A stretch of 64,000 nucleotides of DNA. Source: Anaerorhabdus sp036636695. GTDB lineage: Bacteria; Bacillota_I; Bacilli_A; Erysipelotrichales; Erysipelotrichaceae. The notes beneath the pieces are model-generated. The model was given only the letters and a program-made list of their open reading frames with translations. It ran no database searches and was not told where the DNA came from. The translations under genes and the position numbers were made by a program. The stretch lies in assembly GCF_036636695.1 (NCBI RefSeq), contig NZ_JAVWNW010000003.1, one strand, 5' to 3'. The stretch's first letter is position 1, and every line of letters starts with the position of its first letter. Of this stretch, positions 25,921 to 35,717 are shown piece after piece.

Positions 25921-26739
25921 ATGGGTATTCAAAAAATAGCTTCTAATAGTGTGGATGAATTGGTAGCATTTTCATGGGATTTGTGTAAAAATGATACTCA
26001 TTGTAGTTATCCAATTTATGATTCAGTAACTGAAATGAAAGCTAAGTTTAGTAGTAGTGAATTATTTGGATATTATGATGAGAATAAATTAAAAGGGGTT
26101 TTATGTTTCTATACAATTCCTAATGATAAATATTTACAAACAATTGGATTCAGTGTTTATGATGAAAAAGTAGCAGATGAATTTATTGAATATATTAGTG
26201 AAAATTTTAATTCTTTCTATTCATACATAGGAATCACAAAAGAAAATAAGATAGTATCAGAATGCCTATTAAAAAAAGGATATCATTGTATTGATGATAG
26301 TGTGATGATGAAGTTGAATTTTATTAATTATACTGTAATGAATAATAGTAAAATAACCAGAATAACATTGGCGAATAAAGAAAGTTATTTAGAATTTCAT
26401 AATATGCATTTTGAAGATGGTTATTGGAATACAAAACGTATCTCTGAAAATTTTGATGAGTGGTATATTATTTCGATTATTAAGGGAAAAACCATTGTTG
26501 GAGCTACATTTGTTAAAGATTATAAAAATAATAAGAGTGAAATTTTTGGGATTTATGCAAATAATGAGATAATATATGCTGACTTGATTCGCGGATTATT
26601 AAATGACTATAGATTAAATAAGAAAAATATTATCGAAATGATATGCATGGTAGAATGTGAGAATGTATTGTTATTAAATGTGATGAAACAATTTGGATTT
26701 TTATGTAATAGTAGTTATTGCTGTTATGTAAATAAATAA
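25921..26739 (+). CDS. GNAT-like protein (probable tandem acetyltransferase domains)
   Basis: 272 residues from ATG 25921 (GAGGAAG upstream; the ATG at 25909 is part of that site). Two halves of about 130 residues each have a GNAT-like beta pattern: GYYDENKLKGVLCFYTIPND with later LLKKGYHCIDDSVMMKL, and KGKTIVGATFVKD with LLNVMKQFGFLC. The acetyl-CoA loop is poorly conserved in both. An acyltransferase role is inferred, substrate unknown. Nearest neighbour is convergent across a shared terminator. Confidence 0.6.
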   Translation: MGIQKIASNSVDELVAFSWDLCKNDTHCSYPIYDSVTEMKAKFSSSELFGYYDENKLKGVLCFYTIPNDKYLQTIGFSVYDEKVADEFIEYISENFNSFYSYIGITKENKIVSECLLKKGYHCIDDSVMMKLNFINYTVMNNSKITRITLANKESYLEFHNMHFEDGYWNTKRISENFDEWYIISIIKGKTIVGATFVKDYKNNKSEIFGIYANNEIIYADLIRGLLNDYRLNKKNIIEMICMVECENVLLLNVMKQFGFLCNSSYCCYVNK

Positions 26740-26775
26740 AAAATGGTGCAGAATAAATCTGTACCATTTCTATTT
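26739..26775. terminator. Bidirectional terminator
   Basis: AAATGGTGCAGA against TCTGTACCATTT (26741-26752 with 26758-26769) is a 12-bp stem with one mismatch, A-rich on one side and T-rich on the other. It serves both the GNAT-like gene and the solute-binding gene on the minus strand. Confidence 0.7.
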
Positions 26776-28653
26776 AAAGGTAAAGCGATTATCATTTGCA
26801 GGAGAAATAGTTTCTAATTTTTGTATCTCTTCTGCAAGTAAATCTCCTAATATAACACCTGTTTTATATGATGTGATGATATATTCTTCAGGGACTGAGT
26901 TTTCAGTAACTGCCAAGGAATAAATTTTAGTAGGATCTATTTTTGTTCCATCATCTAAACTAATAGTTTTAATGCGAGATCCAGGTTCATTTGTAGGATC
27001 ATAATTCATTTTTAGTCCAGAGAAGTAATAGAACCATCCAGTTTGATTATTGTCGACAGGAATAGCGTATTCTAGAGTATTTAATAAGTTTTCACCAGTC
27101 ATTGTAACCTTCCAAATCTCACCTTTTTCTCCATATTTGAAATCAGGCATAATACGTTGGATGTCACTTTTAGTGATTTCTCCTGCATATAGTTTAGCAG
27201 TTACACCCTTATTGTTATAAGCACCATCTTTACCACCATCTAAGAATAAGGCAATTTCACTATCAATATTCTTTCTCATTGTATCCGTAATGAAGTTACC
27301 AGTTTCAATAAGTGAGAATGTTTCAGTAGCAATACCAAGTGATTCTTCAGTGATTGTTGCAGCATCATTACTTTTATTCGCGATATCCACCATTTCTCCA
27401 ACCTGTTCAATAGTTAATGTGCCATTGATGATACCGGCTAATCCTTCACGTAACGTAGATTGTACTTTTGCAAGTTCTGGGAATATAGCATAACGCCCAT
27501 GAGACAATGCATTGACAATATCTTGCGTTTCTGGAACTGAAGGTGGTTCAACACTTTTAAGACTTGAATACATTGCTCCTGTGTCAGCGGACAGTGCTTC
27601 TTGTCCTTCAGGTGTACTTATATATTCCATAATTTTAAGTACTTGATTATATTTAGTTTTGTTTTGCGGTTCTGCAAGGTGTTTATTTAGACCGATGTAG
27701 CAAACCATATATAGTCTTGCCCAGTCATTTCCTTCACCACCGGGATTGAAGAAAGGCATTAATGCGAATTCATCTTTACTTCCAGCAATCTTATAGCCAC
27801 TTCTTGCGATTAGTACAGAGTCTTCAATCATCGCACTTTTTCTATCAAAGAATATTTTTTCTCGTTCAGAATAATCGATTTCTAAATCTTCTTTTTGCCA
27901 TATACCAGCGTCAACCATATCTTGGAATGTTTGCATAGCTGTGCCAAAATGATCGAGAAAGTTTCCGTTACCATTTTGGTAGTTTTGTATCCATTGCATA
28001 TCTTTTGGTGTTACAAAGGAACTTCCATATCCGAATCCAACAAAGGCAGTATCAAGAACTTCAGCGTTCTCAAATCCTAGTTGAATGGCACGAATTCCAC
28101 TAGCTTCTATTGTTTTACATAAGGTTATAAAATCATTGTAATTTGTTGGAACAACCCATCCATTTTCTTCAAAAAGAGTTTTATTGTATACAAGACCTCT
28201 TATTTGAGCAGGGCCGGGTAGATAATATAATTTACCATCTTCGGCAATTGAATCTAACATTGATAAATTGTATTTTGTAGTAAATGGTAATGAAGATAAA
28301 TCTAGTAGTCTATCATCCCAATATTCTTTACCAAAGGATAGCGGCCAAGTCATTACAATATCAGTAAGATCATCATTTTTCAATCGAGCAACATATTCAT
28401 TTGGATTCATAGCTGTAGTATAATTTCCTACTTGCACAATATCGATATCCGGAAATTTTTCTTCGACAGCTTTTTCAAAAGCATTTATTGAGAATGCATG
28501 TTTGATTAAAACAGTGATCTGTGTTTTTGAAGCATCGGTTTTCTTTTGTGTTAGTATATCATTTATTGTAGTTTCTTGTTTGTTAGGATTACTACATCCA
28601 CTTAGTGAAATTATCAAGGTAAATAATAGAAATAAATTAATCAGTTTCTTCAT
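26770..28653 (-). CDS. Solute-binding lipoprotein fused to a 5'-nucleotidase C-terminal domain
   Basis: 627 residues from ATG 28653, which has GGAG upstream and overlaps the end of the phosphodiesterase gene by 17 bp. Lipobox LSGC with Cys20. Residues about 35-430 form an extracellular solute-binding protein, family 1 (sugar type): GYKIAGSKDEFALMPFFNPG, YISTPEGQEALSADTGAMYS. Residues about 480-625 match a 5'-nucleotidase C-terminal domain (WKVTMTGENLLNTLEYA, YSLAVTENSVPEEY), but the N-terminal metallophosphatase domain is absent. So it likely binds two ligands rather than hydrolysing. No ABC permease genes are nearby; it probably feeds a signal to the linked phosphodiesterase. Confidence 0.85.
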   Translation of the reverse strand: MKKLINLFLLFTLIISLSGCSNPNKQETTINDILTQKKTDASKTQITVLIKHAFSINAFEKAVEEKFPDIDIVQVGNYTTAMNPNEYVARLKNDDLTDIVMTWPLSFGKEYWDDRLLDLSSLPFTTKYNLSMLDSIAEDGKLYYLPGPAQIRGLVYNKTLFEENGWVVPTNYNDFITLCKTIEASGIRAIQLGFENAEVLDTAFVGFGYGSSFVTPKDMQWIQNYQNGNGNFLDHFGTAMQTFQDMVDAGIWQKEDLEIDYSEREKIFFDRKSAMIEDSVLIARSGYKIAGSKDEFALMPFFNPGGEGNDWARLYMVCYIGLNKHLAEPQNKTKYNQVLKIMEYISTPEGQEALSADTGAMYSSLKSVEPPSVPETQDIVNALSHGRYAIFPELAKVQSTLREGLAGIINGTLTIEQVGEMVDIANKSNDAATITEESLGIATETFSLIETGNFITDTMRKNIDSEIALFLDGGKDGAYNNKGVTAKLYAGEITKSDIQRIMPDFKYGEKGEIWKVTMTGENLLNTLEYAIPVDNNQTGWFYYFSGLKMNYDPTNEPGSRIKTISLDDGTKIDPTKIYSLAVTENSVPEEYIITSYKTGVILGDLLAEEIQKLETISPANDNRFTFK

Positions 28654-30967
28654 TGTGATTATCTCCTTGATTTTCTGCATCCCACAGTTTCTCGAAATCT
28701 TCAATAGTCATTGGCCGTGCGTAAACATAGCCTTGAATAATGTTACAACCTACTCTCTTCAACATTGTGATTTGTTCAGGGTATTCAACACCTTCAGCAA
28801 CAGTTTTCATTGATAATGCCTGTGCCATACCAATGATGTTACTGACAACGGATTCTGTTCTTTCTGAATCTTGTCTTTCTTTACTAAAGAAAACTTTATC
28901 AATTTTTAATGTGTCAACGCTAATTTCTTGAATCATATTCAATGAAGAATATCCACTTCCAAAATCATCCATTGAACAACCGAATCCAGCTTTATGAATT
29001 TCATTAACAACATCTTTAAAACGTTCAGCATCTTCAATGACAATATTTTCAGTTAATTCGATTTCTATTAAATAATCAGGAATATTATATTTTTCTTTTA
29101 GTTGAATATACGGATTTAGGAAATTCTTATTTCTCAAATGAACACGAGAACAGTTAATTGATATTTTGATTGGTTTTTTACCCTTATCAATCCAAGAGCG
29201 AAGAAGTTTGCATAATTGTTCAAACATCCAAATATCAAGTTGAACTATAAAACCATTTTTTTCAAATAAAGGAATAAATTCATTAGGATAAATCATTCCT
29301 TCACTTTCACTTTGCCAGCGTGCTAGGGCTTCTGCACCAATGATACGTTCGTTTTTTACACTATACTTTGGTTGAAGATACATTCTGAATTCATTATTTT
29401 TTAAAGCGAAATCCATCATATCTTCAAGTTGTTTTTCACGAATTAAAAGTCGTCTAACTTTTTCGTTATAGACTCCATAATGTACTTTTGAGTTTATTGA
29501 CTGAGAATTCTCTTTTAATGAAAGCTTAGCGCGATCAATCATTTGAGGGAATGATAAATCATCATTTCCAATATAATAAATTCCAAACTGACCAGTAGGT
29601 AGAGCCCAAACAGTTTTATTTTCACTGACATATTTTGAAGCACTTTCATACCATGTCTCAATTCTATCAAGAATTTCGTCAACATCTGTGTACTGTAAGA
29701 ATATACAATAATTATCAGCACTGATACGAGCCATATATTCGTTAGTTGAAAGTTCACTAGTTACTAATCTATATAATAATCGAAGAATTTCATCGCCTGT
29801 TTTACGACCAAACTTATCATTCAGTATTTTGAATTTTTCTAAGTTTACATAGATAATCGCAAAGTGATCTTTTTGATTTTTAGATAATATATTTGAAGCT
29901 AGTTCATAGAATTTATCAATTGTATGTCCACCAGTAACTTCATCAACAAAGGCAATTCGCTCAAGACGTTTTTGATAACGATTGAATGTAACTATTAGTG
30001 CAATAACAAGGAAAGTAAACGCAATAAATATAAACCCAGTAATGATTAATGTAATCATTAATAAAATATTTGACTTTGCGTTAATAACTTGACTTGGAAT
30101 AAGTGTTAAAAGAATCCAGTTAGAGTCTTCAATTGGATAATAAACCATTTCTTGCTTAACATCATTTACAGTGACCGTTGTTTGTCCTTTAATATTGGAT
30201 TTGAAGTCGTTTTTTATTTGTTCTATTTTTTCTTTGGATAATGAATCAGAAATTGAGGATAAAACATTATATCCAAAATTTGAATTAGCATCAGATGAAG
30301 TGATTATCATTGTCCCATCTTTACTGATGATTTGTGAATATGCTTGATCATTAAATGAAGTCAGCGACAGGAATTGTGCAATTTTGTTAGTATCAAATGT
30401 AGCTGCAATCGCAATCATCTCAATATCATTTACTTTTTTGTTTTGTAATGGAACCACAAAGATTGAAACTTCTTTTCCATCTACAATTTGTGAAGGTGAC
30501 ATTACTTCCTCTTTATTAAGGATAGTTTCTTGCAAGTATGAACCACCAGAGAGGAAGATTGAATATCCATTCTCATCATAAGCATTGCCATTTTCATCAA
30601 TTAAGAGTAATTTATCAAAATCCCAGTATTGACGTTGATAATCCGATACATTCCTAAAACTATCAAAGGTTAGTGTTTCATTTCCAGATAACATTGAATC
30701 TGTGGCATGTAGCATCAAATATGTATCATTAATACTTTGATTAATACTACTTTCGATACGACTGGAGATTTCCTGTAAGTAACTACTACTCTCATCTTTT
30801 ATGGTTTCATTGATTTTGCCATAGAACCAAAAACAAGAAGTTCCAACGATTAAACAAAGGGCACTACAAAAAACCGCGAAAATACGAAAGATTTTTCGTT
30901 CGTTTCGTTCAATATGATTATATTGGATGGAGCCAGTAGTTTCCTTCTTTTTCAAACGATTACCCAC
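28637..30967 (-). CDS. Membrane c-di-GMP phosphodiesterase (dCache, degenerate GGDEF, EAL)
   Basis: 776 residues from GTG 30967. Two transmembrane helices (about 27-50 and 305-330) bracket a Cache-type extracellular sensor. The GGDEF domain follows with the signature changed to SADNY (about 416), so no cyclase activity is expected. The EAL domain is complete: EALARW (about 546), the Asn of SINCS, ELTEN, DDFGSGYSS, LKIDK, AEGVE and IQGY. It should degrade cyclic di-GMP under control of an external ligand. The downstream overlapping gene is a ligand-binding lipoprotein, the likely partner. Confidence 0.93.
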   Translation of the reverse strand: MGNRLKKKETTGSIQYNHIERNERKIFRIFAVFCSALCLIVGTSCFWFYGKINETIKDESSSYLQEISSRIESSINQSINDTYLMLHATDSMLSGNETLTFDSFRNVSDYQRQYWDFDKLLLIDENGNAYDENGYSIFLSGGSYLQETILNKEEVMSPSQIVDGKEVSIFVVPLQNKKVNDIEMIAIAATFDTNKIAQFLSLTSFNDQAYSQIISKDGTMIITSSDANSNFGYNVLSSISDSLSKEKIEQIKNDFKSNIKGQTTVTVNDVKQEMVYYPIEDSNWILLTLIPSQVINAKSNILLMITLIITGFIFIAFTFLVIALIVTFNRYQKRLERIAFVDEVTGGHTIDKFYELASNILSKNQKDHFAIIYVNLEKFKILNDKFGRKTGDEILRLLYRLVTSELSTNEYMARISADNYCIFLQYTDVDEILDRIETWYESASKYVSENKTVWALPTGQFGIYYIGNDDLSFPQMIDRAKLSLKENSQSINSKVHYGVYNEKVRRLLIREKQLEDMMDFALKNNEFRMYLQPKYSVKNERIIGAEALARWQSESEGMIYPNEFIPLFEKNGFIVQLDIWMFEQLCKLLRSWIDKGKKPIKISINCSRVHLRNKNFLNPYIQLKEKYNIPDYLIEIELTENIVIEDAERFKDVVNEIHKAGFGCSMDDFGSGYSSLNMIQEISVDTLKIDKVFFSKERQDSERTESVVSNIIGMAQALSMKTVAEGVEYPEQITMLKRVGCNIIQGYVYARPMTIEDFEKLWDAENQGDNHNEETD

Positions 30968-31308
30968 TTTCTAGGATAAATTTGTTATGTTAATAAAAGT
31001 GGTAGGAAAACAGGTAGTGTAAATCAAATGTATATCTTCATTTTAGGCTTAAAACATATTAAAATCAAGAAATCCAGTAGGCAAAAACCCTAAAAAAGCT
31101 TGTTTTTTACTATGTTTTTCATGAATGTGGGGTAAAACAGACAATAAATAATAATAGTACTTAATCTTATCAACTAATAACTATAGATTTATTGAAGAAA
31201 AAATAATAAAGTATTTTTGTAATTGGTAGTATAAGGATATCTCATTAAGAGATAAAAGTAAGTTTTACGACATTCCAATTATGATATAACCAAGAAATGA
31301 GGATACTT
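30968..31308. other. Divergent intergenic region
   Basis: Holds the promoters of the phosphodiesterase operon (minus) and the sigma-factor gene (plus). TATCTC/GAGATA (31238-31243 with 31249-31254) is an inverted repeat about 55 bp before the sigma-factor start and may be an operator. A GGCAAAAACCC run near 31079 does not fold as a cyclic-di-GMP riboswitch. I see no gene here. Confidence 0.4.
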
Positions 31309-32247
31309 ATGACCATCAAGCTTTCACATATAGAGTTAGGTGAATTATTGGAAAATGCAAAGAATGGTGATGAAAGTTCTTTTGAGAAGCTCTATACCGC
31401 AACCGTTTCTTCACAATATTTCATTGCGTTAAAAAATACTAAAGATGTAACATTAGCCCAAGAAGTTGTTCAAGAATTGTATATTAAGCTATTTCAATAT
31501 ATGGATAGAATTAAAAATTCTCGATTATTTATAGCCTATTTGAATCGAATGAACTATAGTATTTCAATGGATTTATTAGCAAAGGCGCAGAAAGAAACTT
31601 ACTTAGACATTGATGAAATTGAGAATACTAATTATGATTTCATCGGAAATATGCAGAAACTTGATAAAGATAATCTTTTGATTGAAGCAATTGAAGAGCT
31701 CGATGAAGAATTGAAAACGATCATAAATTTACGCTATTTAGAAGAATATCAAGTTAACGAAATTGCTAGAGAACTCAAAATCTCAAGACGAACAGTAACG
31801 AGAAAACTAAATACTGGATTGAAAGATTTAAAGAAAATATTCACAAGACTTAAAAACACGGCATTTAGTTTTGGGGGATTTACATTTTTGTACGTTATTG
31901 TAACAGCGAAGAAAGACTCTGAACGATTGGCGCAAGGAAGGGTTTTCCCTGTTTTCTACCACATTGTCAACTACCTTTCTTCATTCAACTTTAATGCGTT
32001 TATGGCGTTAATACAAAGTTCTTTACAAATCAATGTTTCAATTCTAGGCAAACTATTAATTGGAATTACAGTTGTAACTGGAAACACAGATACTACAATA
32101 GCAATCCAAAAAGGAGAAAATATCAATATTTTCAATGAAACTGCAACTTATAGTGAAACTGAAAACAGTGAATATTCGATGGATACGTGTCTAAAGGATG
32201 TTCCATTTGTCTTAAATTTGGCAAAGAATTACCATAAATACCTTTAA
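31309..32247 (+). CDS. ECF-like sigma factor with C-terminal membrane tail
   Basis: 312 residues from ATG 31309 (GAGG upstream; the earlier ATG at 31297 belongs to that site). Region 2 contains AQEVVQELYIKLFQYMDRI and region 4 contains IEELDEELKTIINLRYLEEY with the HTH VNEIARELKISRRTVTRKLN, as in sigma-70 family ECF factors. Unusually, about 130 further residues follow with two hydrophobic segments (FGGFTFLYVIVTA and ILGKLLIGITVVTG) and a Ser/Thr/Glu-rich end. No anti-sigma gene adjoins it, so the tail may itself hold the factor at the membrane. It sits between cyclic-di-GMP genes. Confidence 0.8.
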   Translation: MTIKLSHIELGELLENAKNGDESSFEKLYTATVSSQYFIALKNTKDVTLAQEVVQELYIKLFQYMDRIKNSRLFIAYLNRMNYSISMDLLAKAQKETYLDIDEIENTNYDFIGNMQKLDKDNLLIEAIEELDEELKTIINLRYLEEYQVNEIARELKISRRTVTRKLNTGLKDLKKIFTRLKNTAFSFGGFTFLYVIVTAKKDSERLAQGRVFPVFYHIVNYLSSFNFNAFMALIQSSLQINVSILGKLLIGITVVTGNTDTTIAIQKGENINIFNETATYSETENSEYSMDTCLKDVPFVLNLAKNYHKYL

Positions 32248-32251
32248 TTGT

Positions 32252-32285
32252 GAAAAGTTATACCATTCTAACTTTTCTTTTTTGT
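32252..32285 (+). terminator. Terminator of the sigma-factor gene
   Basis: GAAAAGTTA/TAACTTTTC (32252-32260 with 32269-32277) followed by TTTTTTG. It isolates the sigma-factor gene from the next operon. Confidence 0.75.
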
Positions 32286-32349
32286 TGATATTACATATAA
32301 TTAAGAAAAGAAGTACAAGAAACAATAGTTTTTTAAGTGGGTGAGATAT

Positions 32350-35300
32350 ATGGGTAAGTTACAAGAAGAAGACCTAGAATTTGTATTTGCCATTGATATG
32401 AATAATTATGAGTTGCTTTATTGTAATGATTTTGCCAAAGACAGTTTTTCTATTAATGATTATAAAAATAAAAAGTGCTATGAATTTTTCTATGGATTGG
32501 AATCACCTTGCATAAATTGTAATACGGCTTGTTTTGAAAAAAATAGAGCTAGTTTACTATTAAAAAATGAAGATTTAGAAGAAAAAAGCAGAGACTTTTT
32601 TTTAAACTTTGAGGGTAAAAAAGTTCGTGTTAGCTTAGTTTTTAATACCAATAAGCGTAACGAAGTATTAAAGAACACATTAATAGAGAATGAGTTTATT
32701 TTTCAATGTGTTAATGAAATTTGTACAGCATCTAAAATACATGTAGGTTTAGAAAAAGCGCTAGCGTTATTTGGTGAGAAAACTGAGGCAGATAGGGCAT
32801 TTGTTATTCTATTCAATCAAAATGAAATGAGCAGTATTTATGAATGGTGTGCTCCAGGAATAAAATCAAACAAGGAATTACTTCAAGATTTACCTTTGAA
32901 TCTAATTGAAAATTGGTTACCTAGTTTGATGCGCAAAGAATGTGTAGAAGTTTTAAATGTGGAAGAATTACGAGATATTAATCCTAAAGGATATCAACTA
33001 TTTAAGAGTGGTAATATCAATCGTTTTGTTATTGCACCATTAATAAAAGATGAAAAATTATGTGGATTCATGGGTGTGGATAACCCTTCACAAATTACTT
33101 TAAAAAATATAAGTCCAATGATTAGTCCTTTAACATACTTTGTAATGTCAGCAATCACAAGAATAGAAAATGAAGAACGACTTTTACAATTAAGTTTTCA
33201 TGATTCTCTAACTGGATTGTACAATCGTAACCGCTATATTGAAGATTTGGAGTTACTTAAAAATTGGAAAGGTAGCATTGGTTTAATTTATGCGGATTTA
33301 AATGGTCTTAAAGAGATCAATGATACTAGAGGTCATAGCGGTGGAAATAGAGCGATTATTGCTAGTGCTAGAAATTTACAAGCCGTTTTTAAAGACTATA
33401 ATATTTATCGCGTTGGTGGTGATGAGTTCGTCGTATTTTGTAAAGATATAGAAGAAGAACAATTTCTCTTACTTTTAAAACAATTAGAAATTAGAATTGA
33501 AAAATCAAACTATAAAATTTCGGTTGGTTATAAATGGATTGAAGAATGTGAAGATATAAAAAAATTGGTAATGGATGCAGACCACCAAATGTATCAAAAC
33601 AAACGAAAGTTTTATAGTGGTGTAGATAGCGGCGAAAAAAATCCTAAAATAACCGATAAAAATACAAATTCTCAATTAACAGAATACAATCTATTAATGA
33701 GTTCAATGAAAGTTAGTGTGAGTAAACATTTACTTCAAGAAGATTTTAAAATGATTTGGGCGAATGATTATTTTTATATGTTGAATGGGTATTCAAAGGA
33801 AGAATTTGAAGAATTGTTTGATAATAAAGTTTCAGAATATTTTAAAAGTACACCAGCAGTTTATCAATATCTCATTGATGTTATTCAAGAAGCTTATTTA
33901 TCAAAGAAATCATATTATGAAGCTACTGTATGTGCGAAAAAGAAGAATGGTGAAAATATTTGGATTCATTTAACTGGAACATTTACAAATGAATACATCG
34001 ATAATGTTCCTGTTATTTATACTGTAATTACAAATGTAAATGACACAATTTTGGCTGAGAAGGAACAATTGATAACTTATGAGAGTCTTCCAGGATTTTC
34101 TGCCAAAATATGTGTAAGAAAAGATAGTCTTGAGTTGGTAAAAGGAAGTCAAAAATTCTACGACTTTTTTGGTGAAGATGAAATAAATGTAGACAATGAT
34201 TTAATTGAGCATAATTTAAAATTCAATAAAAAAATAATAGAAAATAATTATGAAAAATTAAGACTAGGTGAAACCTGTAATGATGAACTTTCACTTGTTG
34301 ATAAAAATAATAATTGGTATAACTTTCAAATCTATGGTAGTTGTATTGATTGGCATTTAGAGGATCCTGTGTATGTTTTTGTATTCATCGATATTACAGA
34401 GAAGGTAGCACAAAGAATCAATTTATTAAATCTTGCGTATGTTGACTCTATTACAAGAGGTCGCAGTAAAACATCATTCAAGGAAGAAACAATGAAGATA
34501 CTTAGTAATTGTAAAGTAAATGAATATTGTTTAGTATCAATTGACATTGTTAAGTTTAATGCGATAAATGATGCATTTGGTATTGAAGAAGGTAATAAAA
34601 TTTTAAAATATGTTTATGAGACAATTGCATTAAATCTATCTGAGAATGAATGTGTTGCACGAATTGAGTCTGATGTATTTGATATATTAATGCGAAATGA
34701 TGGTAAAGAGCATATTGAGAAAAGACTACAAGAAATTGTTACACAGATTAATCGATTTAATGAAATGGCATCGATTAAATATTATATAAGCTTTGCTTGC
34801 GGTATTTATTGTATTGAAGACCCAGAAATGCAATTAATCAAGATTCAAGATCGAGCAAATTTAGCACGAAAAAAATTGAAAAATGATATTGATGCCGAGT
34901 TTTGTCAATGTCGATTCTATAATACGCAAGATACATTGGAGTTAATACGTGAAAAAGATATTGAAAATAAAATGCGATTAGCTCTAGAAAATCATGAATT
35001 CAAATTATACTTACAACCCAAATTTAATCTATTTACTAATAAGGTAGATGCTAGTGAAGCATTAATCCGTTGGATTGGTAGTGAAGAAATATATCCAGAA
35101 GAGTTTATTCCGCTCTTTGAAAGAAATGGGTTTATTGTCGAGTTAGACTACTATGTGTTTGAAGAGGTTTGTAAGACGATTCGTAAATGGTTAGATAACG
35201 GTGTTAGTTTTGACACAATTTCATTTAACATGTCACGTTACAATTTAGCAAACAATGATAAATTATCTCGATATGAAGTATTGAGAAATAAATATAATAT

Positions 35301-35700
35301 ACCATCAAGTTATCTTGAATTTGAAATTACGGAATCATTGATTATTGAAAGTGAAACGGTAATTACTCGATTTATCGATAATGCGAAAACTTTGGGATAT
35401 CGATGTTCAATCGATGATTTTGGAAGTGGTTATTCTTCACTTAATGTATTAAAAACTATTCATGCAGATGCACTTAAAATTGATAAAGAGTTTTTCTCAG
35501 AAAAAGGCGGGAAAAGAGAAGAGACTATTATCGAATTTATAATTAAACTAGCCCATGAATTGGGTATGAAGACAGTTGCTGAAGGTGTTGAAACAAAAGA
35601 CCAAGTTGATTATCTAAAAACACTTGGATGTGATATGATACAAGGATTCTATTATTCAAAACCTATAACAGTTAGTGAGTTTGAAAGATTGTATCTATAG
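32350..35700 (+). CDS. Multidomain c-di-GMP protein: PAS-GAF-GGDEF-PAS-PAS-degenerate GGDEF-EAL
   Basis: 1116 residues from ATG 32350 (GGGTGAG upstream), soluble. An N-terminal PAS-like part with a Cys motif (CINCNTAC) is followed by GAF (about 115-270). A first GGDEF with intact YRVGGDEFVVF (about 355) comes next, then PAS-type sensor segments (440-670), a second GGDEF changed to ESDVF (about 775) and EAL (ASEALIRW about 902, SFNMS, EITES, DDFGSGYSS about 1022, LKIDK, AEGVE, IQGF). It may both make and break cyclic di-GMP. It likely begins an operon with the next two genes. Confidence 0.92.
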   Translation: MGKLQEEDLEFVFAIDMNNYELLYCNDFAKDSFSINDYKNKKCYEFFYGLESPCINCNTACFEKNRASLLLKNEDLEEKSRDFFLNFEGKKVRVSLVFNTNKRNEVLKNTLIENEFIFQCVNEICTASKIHVGLEKALALFGEKTEADRAFVILFNQNEMSSIYEWCAPGIKSNKELLQDLPLNLIENWLPSLMRKECVEVLNVEELRDINPKGYQLFKSGNINRFVIAPLIKDEKLCGFMGVDNPSQITLKNISPMISPLTYFVMSAITRIENEERLLQLSFHDSLTGLYNRNRYIEDLELLKNWKGSIGLIYADLNGLKEINDTRGHSGGNRAIIASARNLQAVFKDYNIYRVGGDEFVVFCKDIEEEQFLLLLKQLEIRIEKSNYKISVGYKWIEECEDIKKLVMDADHQMYQNKRKFYSGVDSGEKNPKITDKNTNSQLTEYNLLMSSMKVSVSKHLLQEDFKMIWANDYFYMLNGYSKEEFEELFDNKVSEYFKSTPAVYQYLIDVIQEAYLSKKSYYEATVCAKKKNGENIWIHLTGTFTNEYIDNVPVIYTVITNVNDTILAEKEQLITYESLPGFSAKICVRKDSLELVKGSQKFYDFFGEDEINVDNDLIEHNLKFNKKIIENNYEKLRLGETCNDELSLVDKNNNWYNFQIYGSCIDWHLEDPVYVFVFIDITEKVAQRINLLNLAYVDSITRGRSKTSFKEETMKILSNCKVNEYCLVSIDIVKFNAINDAFGIEEGNKILKYVYETIALNLSENECVARIESDVFDILMRNDGKEHIEKRLQEIVTQINRFNEMASIKYYISFACGIYCIEDPEMQLIKIQDRANLARKKLKNDIDAEFCQCRFYNTQDTLELIREKDIENKMRLALENHEFKLYLQPKFNLFTNKVDASEALIRWIGSEEIYPEEFIPLFERNGFIVELDYYVFEEVCKTIRKWLDNGVSFDTISFNMSRYNLANNDKLSRYEVLRNKYNIPSSYLEFEITESLIIESETVITRFIDNAKTLGYRCSIDDFGSGYSSLNVLKTIHADALKIDKEFFSEKGGKREETIIEFIIKLAHELGMKTVAEGVETKDQVDYLKTLGCDMIQGFYYSKPITVSEFERLYL

Positions 35701-35717
35701 GCTAAAAGGAGAAATGT

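Noticed and set aside
31070..31110. Possible cyclic-di-GMP riboswitch near the phosphodiesterase promoter
   Set aside because: GGCAAAAACCC resembles part of the motif, but the conserved helices and second half are absent.
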